A DNA stretch of 64,000 bases from Ailanthus altissimus (GCA_946807835.1 OX327683.1:14637001-14701000); one strand, 5' to 3'; positions 1 through 13,047 are shown, counted from the first letter of the stretch. The notes: generated by a model from the letters alone, not told the origin. Numbers and translations are program-made.

Positions 1-180
1 ATTATTTTGAGATTGTTAATTTTTTTCTTTATTATTTCAGGTATAGATGTACGAGGCGATCTCGAGATGTGGAGAGGTGTTTGCACATAAGGATGGTGTT
101 AGGGTACGGGCACCCCATTATACGAAAATATCGCAAACGTTCTCTTTGATAGTGTTAGGGTATGTTTTTAAATTCAACAA

Positions 181-200
181 ATATATATATATATATATAT
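181..200. repeat. TA dinucleotide microsatellite
   Basis: A run of about ten TA units in AT-rich DNA. Similar short TA runs lie at about 3187-3208 and 33969-33984. No gene is seen in 1-560. Confidence 0.8.
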
Positions 201-559
201 AATTTTCTAATAAATTTTGTTATTTTTTCTGTTAATGATTAATAAATTTAAATTTTTGTATAGGCTTTGGAAGCACATAGAAAGTTAGTGGCTTATAAAC
301 ATGAGAAGAATACAGACTGTCACGTGGCGGCAAAATTGCGCATTCGATTGAAAAAAAAATGGGGATGGACTTTTAAGTTGAAGAAACTTAAGATTCTGAA
401 CACCTAATTCACCGATCGTCGAGTTGATATGGATGTTCAACCTAAGTATGAATTTTAAACCCCACCAACGACTGAATTAATGGTATAATAACTTAATCTT
501 TTTCTTTGAATTCACTACTATATGTTGGTGATGAGTATTACATTGTAAAAATTGATTAT

Positions 560-1850
560 AATTACTTATGTATAGTTTAAGCCCAGCACGTCATTATCGC
601 AGTATCATGCCTTGAGGACAAGCTAGTTGTCGATAGTCAAACTTTCGACAGCTACATGTTCTATTCAAAATGTCTACAATTCCGTCTATGCCATATCCTT
701 GATCAGAAAACGTGAAACATTTACAGGGTAAACTGTCATTCAACTTACATCATTATTATGTTTCATGACTTTGTAATTTGCTCAATTCGTCAAGAAGGTC
801 GTTATATTTTATGCCGCCAACCATCTATGGTTAAATCACATTTGCTTTAGCTCCCATATCCATTCCACCAAATTAGTCACTGAAAGCTTTCTTGCTTCTT
901 TTACAATTGCATTAATGCTCTCTGCAATATTATTGGTCATGGCATCATACCTTCTGAAAGCACCAACTGATCGTGCTTATCTTACCGTACCAACATCCTC
1001 TTTCAAATACTTAGTTACATCGGGTCTTATTTCTCGTATCTTGTTCAATTGGTGTTGAAAATTAGGGACACAGTACACATTGGCAACAGTAAAATAGGTA
1101 GACAAGTATACCCACTCTGAAGCTCCATTTTCCCTGAACTACAACCATGCTTATAATCTCATGAATTTCATCTTTGTTATTATACAACTTTCCTACAACC
1201 ACATCTCTAATTCCAGTACAATATATTGTTTCTGACATGTTCAAGTCAAATGATGGTATTTTGGGCTAGAACTAAAATGGATTTTCTACCTTAACCCTTT
1301 CTTCTCTGGCATAATTATTATTATCATCATCACCATCATCATCATCACTATGGTCATCGTCATCATCATTATTTTCATCCGCAGTCATTTCTTCATAATT
1401 AGCATTATCATCATTACCAACCTCATAACCAACATCATAACCACGATTATTATTCTCATAACCTTCATCATTTTCACCATCATTACCGATATTATATCCG
1501 ACATTATTACTAATATCATAACTAAGATCAACGCCAACATCTCCAGATATCTGACTATCATAATATGTGTAGGTTGGTTATTCGTTGAACATTGGAGGAG
1601 AATAATGATAATCCTCTGGGAGATTTAGAACATACACATGTGTTGCAGACATGAATTTATTAGCGTACCTTTGTTTTTGCTCTATGGGTGCTTCTGCATT
1701 ATTTTTATATTTAGGAGCTCTAACATTTACTGTTACACATAGAGGTGAAGCAATGTTCTTCTGTATGCTCAATTATAATATCACATCGCATCGTCATTTT
1801 CAAGTAGAATACGTCTCAACTTTACTATATTTGAAGGAACCTTGAACTTC
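560..1850 (-). pseudogene. Decayed Mutator-like (MuDR) transposase
   Basis: On the minus strand the conceptual translation, broken by stops and frameshifts, resembles plant MuDR-type transposases. The low-coordinate end (about 620-700) reads as a SWIM zinc finger with RTCSCRKFD followed by a cysteine. Around 830-970 the phrases AMTNNIAESINAIVKEAR and NLVEWIW match the region after the transposase core. Around 1335-1560 there is an acidic Asp/Asn-rich stretch (CAT/CAC/CGT triplets on the plus strand), and 1578-1850 resembles an N-terminal portion. The catalytic core between the N-terminal part and about 1060 seems to be deleted. No terminal inverted repeats were identified. The family assignment rests on the SWIM and NIAESIN motifs recalled from MULE transposases. 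It cannot encode a working enzyme. Confidence 0.65.
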
Positions 1851-4800
1851 AAAGTCACTTTATACTACACCTGATCAATTTCCAAAAGATGACAAACTCT
1901 TCTCAACAACGCTTCATATTTATTACTTTTCGGAACTACCATGTACATATTTTGAGATCCAATGTATCTCTCAAAATCATCACTAGAACTCTTATATCTT
2001 CTCCCTAAACATATAATAATAAAAAATTGTGACATGATAATATCAACAACACCTGAAAAAATAACACAATTTTTTTTATTAATTTAGTATAATTATATAT
2101 ATAATAATTAAATATAATACAAAATATTGAATATAAATATATAAAATTAATTTATTATAAAAAAATAAAGAAATAAAAAAATATTGATTTTTTAAAATAA
2201 AAATAAAAATGCCACATAGCGCAATGTGGATACGCACTCTAATGCGCATGCATCATGGCGCATCCTGTTGGGGTGGGCTTTGTAGGGCACCTTGATGGCA
2301 CGCATCAGCACGCTTAGCGCGCCCAAACGAGTTGCACCCTAACGCTTGCAAGCACTCGCCAGTGCGTGGAGATCCACGTTTGGCGCTTGGAACACGCTTC
2401 GATGCTTGCGTCACGAGATTCACGCAGATCTGACCTTGAATCCAATATATTCGATCATCTTATTGCCTTTTTACCTTTTTATACTTATGTTCAACCTTAT
2501 TTTAACATTCTTGACATGTTTTAACACTAAATTTATACATTTTAACTTTACATCTATAAATCACACGCCGCATGGGTGGCGTCATGGGTTGGCCTGAAAA
2601 ATTGCTAAAATTTGACATTTTTTATTATTTTTAATTATTTACATTCATTTTCAACCTATTTTACAGTTTATTAACACTCTATCTATACATTTCTAAACAC
2701 TACATACAAAACACAACTCAAAAATATAATAAAACTAAATTTAGAATAAAAAAACTCATTAATTTTTATTCATTTTTATTTTTTTTTAACTCTACAGTTA
2801 ATTATTTTAATTTAGATCTTTAAAATATACTAAATTTGCAGCTAATTTATAAATTTTAGAGAATTTTGAGGTAAAAATAAATTGTGACTAAGAGAGAAAA
2901 AAAGGACAGAAAGAGGGGTGTAGTGACGGAAGAGTGATTTTATGTTGCAAGGGATAGAATGGAAATAAAAACGCATATTTAATTAATATAATTTAAATTT
3001 GAGGTCAAATTAAATTTTATATATTTTTTAAGTCAAAAAGGAGAATTTCCCTTAATTATAAGCACAACAGTTCTTCGATGATAATTTTTTTTTAAAAAAA
3101 TGCCGTACTAAATTATATTACATAAATTTAAATTATTATTTTTTAGCGTACGGACGGTTGTACTAAAAGAAAACCTGTATGAATAGATATATATATATAT
3201 ATATATATTATATTGGGTTTGGGTATCGATTTTAAGCCGTGTAGTATTTTTGCAGCAAAATAAATTAATTACTCCTCGAATTTAACCGAAGGCAACAAGC
3301 AATGCATGTACTGCGCTTTGCAATCCCATATGGCTTGCCATTTGCTTGCTGGTGGTTCTAGAAAACTTATATATAATTACATGCGTGTACTTACTCTAGC
3401 TTCCATATATTTTGTGATTTATTCAAGGAGGAGAAGAAATTTAAAAATAAGGAAAAAAAAAGAAAGAAAGAAATCATTTGTCTCTTGATAAAGAAGTTAT
3501 TTTACAGAAAAAATAATGTTATATATTTTAAATATTATCATAATTTTTTATTTTAAATGATATAATAAATTTTTTAATATAATACTTGAGAAGTGTTAAC
3601 TGTTTCGGAATATAAAGTAACTCGCTTTGGAACTCAACAAAATAATAATATTTTTTTTTAAAAAAATTACTAAACATGAGGCCCAGCTGTCACTTATACA
3701 GAGGGAGCATCATCATTGCACCACAAAAAATTTGTTGTTATTAGGCGGACATTATCATCTCTCCCCTTGCAATGCCTATGTAGTATCTATGTATGTATTT
3801 CAAAACAATTAGGGTTTCAGGAGAACCAATACGTCTTGCTAAGTTTATTTATTTATTAAAGTGAGTTTTAATTATTTATTTTATAATATTGAGAGTATAC
3901 TATACATTGTCTATCTCCGCGTAAAATTGTAAGACTGTACTGTAATTAAACTCAGTTTTTTGTTTTGGAAGCTTGATTTAAAAGTTGGGTTGATATATAC
4001 TTGACATACAATATAATATTAGTATTAAAAAAATATGATTTAAATAGATAATATGTTTTTAAGATTAGGATAAAAGTTGGGTTGTCTAAAGGCTTTTTAG
4101 GTGGAATATGTAGAAAGTTATTAATCAAAGAGCTTCGGCCATATGTAAGTATTTAATTTTAATTAGGTAGGTGATCAATATTTTTGTGTTTTGGTAAAAC
4201 TAGGGCAAATTGTTGCTCTGTTTGACAGGACAGGTTGCTCCAGCTGAGAATGCATGGGGTCGTCCTTTTCTACCAATCAAGTGTGACAACTTAACCCATC
4301 AATCATTCCATTAGTCAAAACAACCAAACCAAACCCAATTTTTATTTTATTATTATTTACGATGAGAATTAGATTTAGACATCAATTGTCTGTTTCATAT
4401 ACATTAAAATGTAAAGTTTAAAGTTAAAAAATAATTGATGTACTTTTTTAAGTATGTCGAATTAACAAACACACTTTTTGTTTAAAAATAAGTGACATTG
4501 CTACTATCACTTCTAGATTTTGGTTAAAATTAAAGTTGACTTTTTGTGGATATTATAAAATGACTCGTTTGTCTTTAATAGACGATGAGATTTTTATATT
4601 AATCTCATCGTATCGATTTTCTATAAATGTTATCTCATTTTAAATTTTGTAATATATATAATAATAAGATTATTTTTATTATTAAAATATTAAAAAAATT
4701 CTTAAATTAATAAAAAAAAGCAGTGGCCTTATAATATCACTGTCAAACTATTTTTTAATTAAAATTTGAGTTCTTTTAATATTTCATTTGCAAAAATAAT

Positions 4801-5123
4801 TTCATCCTTATGTAAGTCATGAAATTTAGAATAAATTGTTTTACAATAAATCGATACACTCTCAATTAATAGTTGGTTAATGCCAATTAATATTAATTAA
4901 TAGTCAACCAACATCAATCATTACCCTTTGAGGGTAAAAAGGTTATTTAACAATGTCAATAATAGTTAACTTCAATTTTAACCCTAAAAAATTTAATAAA
5001 TTAGAATATAAATGTAGTTATTTTTAAATAAGAGGTACATTTATTATTTTCACTCTATTTTGGAGGTTCATAAGTCTTTTTTTCATCATTAAATTAATTT
5101 TTTGATAATATATTTATCGAATA
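1851..5123. other. AT-rich intergenic DNA with a GC-rich island
   Basis: No convincing gene. At about 2210-2420 there is an island rich in GCGC and GCATGC words, flanked by AT-rich sequence (2600-3060). This resembles the interior of the foldback at 6731-7624 and the segment at about 62090-62240, so it may be a related non-autonomous element, but no clear termini were found. Short frames here (for example 3306-3488 and 3627-3812) have no coding features. Confidence 0.5.
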
Positions 5124-6163
5124 AGGACATTTTAATCCCTATAGTTTGGCCTAATTGAAAATTGTCATACCTAAATTGAATATACCTAATTTTTAACTCA
5201 ATTTATTAATTTAAATAGAATAATGTCATTTTAGTCTAATCATGAAAAATGAGCAACCAAGCACAATGGTTGACGGTGACTGGCCAACTAGCCTAATCAC
5301 TAGTGACGAATTGATTTAAAATTAACATCATTGAACTTATAATTTTGTGATTTACATAATAATAAATTTTTTCATCAATGTAGCACTATCAAAAGTAAAG
5401 AGAAGAGTGGTGGCCGTCGTAAAATCGTTAACAAATAGTAGAGAGTGAAAGTTCATGTCACTATTATTGAAGTCACCGACCTGCAATCTATGTAATGGTG
5501 GTGGTAGTGCAACCCTACTCGTTGTTGTTTGACAACGACTTTATAATAGTCACCACTTTTTTTTATTTACTTTTAGCACCTCATTAGTGCTTTATTGAAG
5601 AAAAAAAAACTTAATTATCACGTAAATTATAAAATTTTGAATTAGTCCATCATTGGTTATTGTGACTTATTGTCCACCTTTTATTATTTTTTTTTATGTT
5701 TAATTTAATGTAATTTACTTTAAAAAATATTTTAATCAAATATACGAATCCAATTACATGATAGCATATTTCATTTGTAACTTACTATATTTTCACATGT
5801 GTCATTTTATATTTATTTAATTAAGTAATAATTATTTTAATTTTTGAAAAATAATTATAATAAAATAAAATATTAAATGTTAATACTAATAAACTTTTTA
5901 GCATAATATTAACTATAAATATAATAATTATATTAAAAGTTATTTTATTTGGTTAGATTAAATGAAATGAATAGATAATATTCTACCACATATTTAAAGT
6001 TAAGTTAGAGGACAAATAAGTTATTTGAATTGTAAAATAGTATATTCTATTTAAGTTAATAAAATAACTAATAGATTGGGATAAATTTATACATTTTAAA
6101 TCTAAATAGGATTAAGATTATTAATTAGACTAAACTAAGGGACTAAAGAGTCCCTATTCCTAT
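5124..6163. repeat. Foldback (MULE-like MITE) with divergent terminal inverted repeats
   Basis: The left end (from 5124, GGACATTTTAATCCCTATAG then TTTGGCCTAATT) is mirrored by the right end ending near 6163 (reverse complement GGGACTCTTTAGTCCC then TTAGTTTAGTCTAATT). The interior at 5310-5410 shares a stretch beginning AAAATTAACATCATT with the long foldback at 47643-48905, so the two may be related. No target-site duplication was resolved. It encodes no protein. Confidence 0.5.
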
Positions 6164-6730
6164 ATTTATTCATTATTTGTGATGCACGATAAAGGTTGAA
6201 AAATGTAATAGCAGATTTGTAAATATGAGAAATACTGTGTCTGTGATTGGGGAAATAGAATTCCCTTGGTGGGCCAAGACAAAGAAATGGGGGTGCTTAA
6301 AAATTGTGTTTGGGCCCAACAAATCAACCATTAAAGCCTACAAAGGTACTCTTTCAAGACTTCGCTGGGCAAGTGATTTTCCATCACGATCAGACCCGTG
6401 AAGTCTGAACATTGATTATGCAAATCCAAATCTTGACTTTTCTTTTTAACGCCCTCGTCTCAACTCTCAAAATTATCACGTGCACTAAAAGCTAAACGAA
6501 TTTTTCAGACAAACTCAAAATAGAACTTGAATCGATTCAAAAATTTTGACCCACAAAAAATCTAGTTGACAACGCAAAGAAAATAATAAACTAATCTTTA
6601 TTAATTAAAACATTGCAAAATAGACACAATTGCTATTGTTAGATAAAATATAATTATAAATAAAATATTTAAAAATAAATCCATAAATATAGGTCGAGTT
6701 TCTAAAAATCTATTTCAAAAAATTCATTTT

Positions 6731-7624
6731 AACATTTAGTGAGTTTTTTTTTTAAAAAAAATAATGAATGGGTGAAAAAAAACCACAAATTTAAAAAGTT
6801 TAAAAAATCACAAATTTTCTGAATTGAAAATTCATCCCGCGAACCTTTCTCTTGCGCTAAAAAGGGCCCGCTAAATGAAATGGCCCTCTATTTTTTTGTA
6901 ATTTAATTTTATTAATTATTAAATTATAATTAAACATATTAATTATTAAATCATAATAATTTTTAATTTAATAAATTATTTGAACAAATAATATTGTATA
7001 ATTTACTAATTAATTATTTTAAAAAAATATTTAATTAATTCTTATTTATTTTAATAATATTTTATTATAAATAATTTAAAATTTAATTATTAATATCAAA
7101 CAAATTTAAAAATTAAATTAATTATTTATTTCACGCACCCAATGGCGCTGCTCTCCAATGCTTTCAAGCATTTTGCGATATTGTTTTTTTAATCTCATGT
7201 GAAATACGAATTTTTTTAATATAATTATTAAATAAATTTTAATATGATATATTATTTTAATAAATAAAAATAAATTAAATAATTTATTTAATTTATACTA
7301 TTTATTAAAACGATTGATTGAGAAATTTTGCAAAATGAATTTAATTTATTTTTATATTGTTTTAATTTATAATAATTAGATAAATAATTAATTATATACT
7401 TTAATTATAAAATTATAAAAATTAATTAATTATTTTATTAAAAGAAGTAATAAATTATTAAAAAAACTAAAAGAAGCCATTTTGTGCAACCATTTCTTGC
7501 GCGCAAAAAGTGTTTGTGCGATGAATTTTGATCCAAAAGTTATAAAATTTCTTAAATTCTCTAGATTTGTGATTTTGTCACTCCAATCACCTGATTTTTC
7601 TTTAAAACTTCATCACTAAATGTT
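6731..7624. repeat. Foldback element with 12-bp perfect terminal repeats
   Basis: The ends AACATTTAGTGA (6731-6742) and TCACTAAATGTT (7613-7624) are perfect inverted repeats. The similarity continues inward imperfectly: a segment around AAATCACAAATTTTCTGAATT (about 6800-6835) is mirrored at about 7515-7590. The interior is very AT-rich, with three short GCGC-containing patches near 6840, 7140 and 7500. No coding capacity and no obvious target duplication. A non-autonomous DNA transposon is the likely origin. Confidence 0.55.
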
Positions 7625-8761
7625 GGAGTATGTTTTTTCAAAAAAAAAAAATTTCCTTTAACAAAAAAAAGCTAATTTTTTGTTTTGAGACATTGTTTCA
7701 ACCCGTTGTATTTATTTCTAAAAACTTTATTTTTGGTCAGATTTTTTTTTATTTCAACCTATTTTTAATTTGTTTACAATAAAATCTACCTATTTTTTAT
7801 TTATTTTACTCACAATCTACTCCATTTTAGCTTAATTTTAAAATATTTTTGAGAGAGAATTTCATAAAAGAGAGAAAATATAAATTAAGGGTATAATTGT
7901 CCAATTTTTAATTTTTTGACTACAAAAAATTAACTTCTACAGTTGGGGTAGAAAAGAATATTGTCTAAAAATATAAATCATTTCTGAAAATTTTCCAATT
8001 TTTTTGTCATCAATGGCAATTGAGAAACTTTAAAATACATATATTATAACCATTATTTATATAATAATTTAATAAAATTTTATTACATAGTTGTTTAACT
8101 AAATTAATAATTATGATAATCATAGAACGAATTTATTCACTCTCACCAATAGTTATGTGTTTAACCCAAATTTTTCTAAGCAAATTTCATTTACTTCAAT
8201 TTTGGAAATTTTTTAGATAATTTTTTTAAAAGAATTTTTATTTTGAAATGCTACATAATCACACAAAAAAGAAGAAGATTTTAATCTTCATGCGAGCAAT
8301 AATTATACTCTTAAATCTACTATTAAAAGTTAATAAATTGTCAAGAAACCCTAAAAAGGAAAAATAAATAAATGATCCAAAATTCAATTTAAAAATAATC
8401 ATCTTCTTTTTTTTTTTTTAAATATATTTTCCCCTTCTTTCCAATCCCTGTAGGAAAAATGTTGCTTGCATTATCCGTTTCTTCGAAATGAAAGAACGTA
8501 AAGATGCAGCAAGATTTAGTAAACAATCACTTTAGTCTTTAAGCTCTTACACCCAATCCCCCATGGCCATTTAATTTCTTCCCCCTAAAGTTACCTGTTG
8601 ACACATCGCACACGTACAAATGACAAATGAAATGAACTCATCAACCCACCCTCCCCATGCACACTCCACAATGCCGCCTCTCTCTTCGCATCACCATTAT
8701 CATCATTCATCACAACACACGAGTCTTGACACAACAAAGCAAATATTTTTCTGAGTCCCAG
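7625..8761 (+). other. Upstream region of the transferrin-like gene
   Basis: AT-rich, no gene seen. The last 160 bases (about 8600-8761) are C-rich and pyrimidine-rich, as in many plant 5' leaders, and lie directly before the start codon. No unambiguous TATA box could be assigned. Confidence 0.35.
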
Positions 8762-11700
8762 ATGCAGTTCCTAAGAGCAACTTCTCTTTTCCTTCTCTTC
8801 TTCTCGTCCCTCTCAGCTGCAATTCAGGGCAAGTTTTTTATTATTCTCTTTTTCTTCTACCTTGCTTTTGTTAGTTTAGATTATCAATTGTTGCTTGCAT
8901 TCATGCGTAAATATTTCTCAAACTTTGCAAATTCACCCTCTTTATAATATCTCAGGCTTTGTGCCATCTCCAGCTCCTGAACCCAACTCGAATTTCTCGT
9001 CTTCCGTTCAACACTTTCCTCCCTCGCCAACATTACCATCATCATTTGACTCTCCAAAAAGCGATAGATCCGGTGAGTTAGTAATGTCAAATTTTGTTCA
9101 ATCAACTATTGATATTTGATGTAAAAAAAGAAAACCAAGTTTTCTAAACTAGAGATTTTATTGATAAAAAAATAGAGAAATAACATTTATTAACATTATA
9201 ACAACTTTCTAATACTATTAAAAATTTAATAATAATTCAGATTTCTCAAGTTAAGCTCAATTCTAATACTTGTAGTACAAGTTAATGACAATCTTTCTGC
9301 TTCAGGTTTCGCTCCATCACCAGCTCCAGAATCAGATACGAGTGTACAAGGCTTGCCTCCTTCGCCAGCAGTGTCATTTGAATCTCCGGCGCCAGTGACG
9401 GAGGAGGATGGAAGGGAGGAATCCAGTGATCAGGTTGTGCCAAGTGACGTGGCTCCTGAAGAGGAAGGATCCGAGAGGTTGATCAGATGGTGTGCTGTGA
9501 GGGATCAGGAGTATAAGGATTGTCAGTACCTCGTCAGCGTCTTGGACCAATCTGATGATTACACGTGGAAATGGTAAACTGTCTGTCTTTCTTTGAGAAA
9601 TTGGTGATCTTAAAATTTCCAATGTTATTTAATTATTTTCTATATATCTTGCATACTATTATTTGCACAAACTAGATTTCTGAATATGGCTGAGGAGTAT
9701 ATTATGATAGTACTAAAAACAATATTTAAAATTATGAATAAATTAAAAATTTTAAGATTATAAAAATAATGAGAAACTTGTAGTTTCTTAAATTATTTGT
9801 TAAATAAGGTATTTATTCATGTTTGCATGTCTTTTGTTTTCTAAATTAAATTATCAGTTTTCCAATTGTAAATTGATGAAATCTTGAAAGAACCAATGAA
9901 ATATACAAACTACAAAATCTATCATATTGATAAAACCAAACTATAAGGTCCAAATTGAAAAAGTATCAATCAATTCATACAATTTTTCTTGCATTCAAGT
10001 TAATTTGTTTTTCTTGATATGCTGTTAATGGCAATCAATTCCCTTCACTCTTTTTTTTCTTTTTGGCAGTGTCAAAAGAGACACAACTGAAGAGTGTTTA
10101 AAATCAGCAAGAAAAGAGGAAGCAGATGTAATGAATATAGAAGCAGGGCTGGCTTACACTGCATTTCTAAATTACTCCCTGAAAGCCGTTGCGAATGAAG
10201 TGTACTGTAGTCATGCCCAACATTATGATGCAGTTGCAATTGTAAACAGAAAAGCTTGCCAGGACAATGGAGGCATCAGTTTAGTAAATTTCAAGGGTCA
10301 CAAATCTTGCCATGGGGGTTACTCAACAGCAGCTGGCTGGAACTATCCAATTAACCATATCAAAGGATCATCTTCATTTGATTATGAAAAAATGAATGAC
10401 CGCGAAATTGCTTCTAGTTTTTTCTCTGAGGTTTGTGCTCCTTCTGAGTTTGAAGGAGTAGGAATGTGTAGTGGCTGTGGCAATGAGACTGGTTCATGCC
10501 ATTCAAGTAATTTGTATTATGGAGATTCAGGAGCATTTAGGTGCCTGATGGAGGAATTGGGAGACATTGCATTTGTTAGAGGTGATACTGCATTGTTGTA
10601 CTCCAAGGAGGGGCCCCAGAACAAGTCATGGTCATCAAAATCGGTCAGAGATTTCATGTAGGTTTATATCCATTGCTTCAATTTCTAATACTATAGATAT
10701 ATATTTCATTAAGGAGGAAGATACATTAAGCATAATTTGTTTCATAAAATGCAGGTATCTTTGTCCACAAGGGGGTTGCAGAGAAATCAATGGTTATCCT
10801 GGATCTTGCTCGTAAGTTTTGCATTTCAACATTTAATTAAAAATAGATTCTGTTTTTATATTTCTAATGTGTGCACTGAAGAATTTAATATAAAAGTCTT
10901 TAGGGTCTATTTGATATAAAAATGTTGTATCTTTGAAATCACAGCTGGTATGAGGTGAAATCACTAGTTGTCAACACATCAAAAATATAAATGTTAACTA
11001 GTAACATGTTTTGTCTAGAAGCATAGAACTGCAATTTTTCTACTAATGCTGTTTCTAGCAAATTGCAAAGCTCATAGCAAAATATTATTTACATGATGCT
11101 ATGATGGTATTGGTAATGTCAGTCTGATTCTTGTGTCAAAATCCGATTCTAAAGTTGTTTATTTAAGACCAGATTTGGAACTGTTCCTGCAAATGTGATT
11201 ATGGCAAGAAACTCCATTTCCAACAAGAAAAGATTGTTCATTTTGCAAACATTGACGACCAAGACTGATGCTTTGTTTCCAGGAAAAAACAGTGCCAGCA
11301 ACCTCATTAGTCCAGGGTAACATATGCTCAGCCAGAACATACATTTTTCTACAGTTTAATCCTGATTTATGCTCGTCAGATTAAAATTTCTGCTCGAAAA
11401 CTGAGCAAGTTCTAACTCTTTTGCAGTACTGAAGAATTAATGGTGGTCAAGAAGCTCACAAGATCTTACCTAGGGAAATCGGCTTTGATTTCACAGAGCA
11501 TACAGGAACTAAATAACCCCAATCCTCAGGTCACCCAATCTACTGTAAATCCAGTACTACCGGGTACACTTCTTCATTCTAATTTTTATTTTTCTTTTCA
11601 CTCTTTTCTCATAGCAAATCTAAAAAATTTATCATGAAATAGAAATTGGGTTTGAGTTTTAGACACATTACTACTCTGCTAACTTTGCCAGCTTCCATTT

Positions 11701-11796
11701 ACAGATGTGTCTTCTTCAGCTACAGACCTTTACAACTCCATGGTCATCACATTGCTTTTAGTCCTAATAAAACTCTTGCACGCATTTGTATATTGA
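8762..11796 (+). CDS. Secreted, probably GPI-anchored single-lobe transferrin-like protein
   Basis: Eight exons: 8762-8828, 8956-9072, 9306-9573, 10070-10657, 10755-10811, 11173-11316, 11427-11563 and 11705-11796. They sum to 1470 nt, or 489 aa plus stop, with every junction in phase. Residues 1 to about 20 form a signal peptide. Residues 23-118 are Pro/Ser/Glu-rich. From W123-C124 onward the protein follows one transferrin lobe: WCAV, then AVAIV, KSCHGGY, AAGWNYPI, FFSEVCAP, CSGCG and GDSGAFRCL, with the expected cysteines. The last 25 or so residues are hydrophobic after a Ser-rich stretch and end without a basic tail, as in GPI-anchor signals. Compared with human serotransferrin numbering, the Asp63 position is E175, Tyr95 is kept as Y203, the Tyr188 position is D303, the anion residues Thr120 and Arg124 are G233 and T237, and no His249 equivalent is seen. 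Classical ferric binding is therefore doubtful. Exon 1 uses a GC donor. The fold assignment is strong by motif; the function is unknown. Confidence 0.85.
8829..8955 (+). other. GC-AG intron 1 of the transferrin-like gene
   Basis: The donor reads AGG then GCAAGT, the preferred context for plant GC-AG introns, and the acceptor is ATATCTCAG before 8956. No GT donor nearby keeps both the signal peptide and the frame. The split codon gives glycine 23. Confidence 0.8.
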
Positions 11797-12964
11797 AATA
11801 GAGAGGAAGCCTCTTTACCTAATTTCTTTATCACATGAAATGTATTGTTTAGGTGCCAAACACATTTTGTTTTTATGATATATATGTATATTAGTACATG
11901 GAGTATGATTTGTTGTAGTTGAATACATATAAGAATCTTTGGTCTAAAATTTATAGAAACGCTTGGGTGTGAATCTCCAACTATGCATTGTTCTTAGCTA
12001 GAGTATAATTTTTTTTAAAATTTTTTTACTTGAAAGAGGGAAAAATTGAATTTAAAACCTCTACTTTAACGGAGAGATGCACCGTAAGCCCTTTATTATT
12101 AGGTCGTTTATATTAGTGTATAAGCCTTTTACCACTAGGCTATTTATGCAAGTGTATTAGTTAGTGTATAATTTAAAAAATAAATTTTTGAACTGAAGTG
12201 AATAATTCAAATCCGCCATTTAAAAAGTTTAGTGTTATAAATACAAAATAATTACATTAGTTTATTTATACAAATTGACGTGGCATCATGTAATTGGACA
12301 AGTTAGAATAACAAAAAAATTAAAGTTAATATCACATCTTATTTTAATTTATTATATTGATTTATATAAATGAGTTTGTATACAATACTGTCATTCAAAA
12401 TAAAATAGGATGCCAATCTTAGGATTTAAATTTAAAGGCTTAATTAATATCTTAGTCTCCAACGTGGATTACAATTTGGTGTTGATTCCTATTTAAGAAT
12501 TTATTAATTTCTAACTGATAAATTCAATATCTGCCAAATGATATAGTAATAAGTTACATAGATTTCTTGACATACTTAGAGCATTTCAGTTTCTATTAGA
12601 TCATCACACTTTGCCTGCAAGCAATAATATTCCAATTCTGTTCGGAAAAGCTTTTATCTTTTTTGCTAGGCGATCCAATTTTTTCAAAGAAAAAGCTTTT
12701 TGATTACGGTGCAACGAAGAATATCATTGCCTTTGATCACTATGACTTAAATAGATATTGCTGACGAACGGGATGAACAGCCGGTTCAATGCAGCCAAGG
12801 TCCTTGTAAGAATGAGTTGAAGGATTCGTTCAATGGTGTTCAATGTGCAGATGGGCCTAGCGGAAAGTTTTGTGTGCGCTTGTAAGTTGTTCGCAATTTT
12901 TTGAATACTCGATGGTTATTAGATGAAAAAAGTTCAATTGTCATTTACTCAAAGAAGTTAAAGT
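11797..12964. other. 3' flank and intergenic DNA between the transferrin-like gene and the transposon nest
   Basis: The first 200 bases probably hold the 3' untranslated region of the upstream gene. After that the DNA is AT-rich, without a gene apart from the short retrotransposon remnant at 12763-12883. A near-repeat of a short phrase (AGGTCGTTTATATTAGTGTA and AGGCTATTTATGCAAGTGTA) occurs at about 12100-12160. Confidence 0.5.
12763..12883 (+). pseudogene. Possible remnant of a Ty3/gypsy pol C-terminus
   Basis: A 40-codon frame ending at a TAA reads DERDEQPVQ, then CSQGPCKNELKDSFNG. It resembles, with an internal shift, the tail of plant gypsy polyproteins, where a phrase such as GPVTRSRAK is followed by a K-D-S/A-F/L-N-G motif. 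It is too short to prove. It could instead be an exon-like scrap of unknown origin. Confidence 0.3.
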
Positions 12965-13047
12965 AGTTTGTAGAACAAATTGTATTGTATTATTGAATTG
13001 ATATTATCGTTTCTGCCGCTACTTTAATTTAATACCAACAGCTCACA

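Noticed and set aside
1350..1628. 92-codon plus-strand frame rich in Ile and Thr
   Set aside because: It is the antisense shadow of the acidic Asp/Asn-rich part of the MuDR remnant; the triplet bias fits the minus strand.
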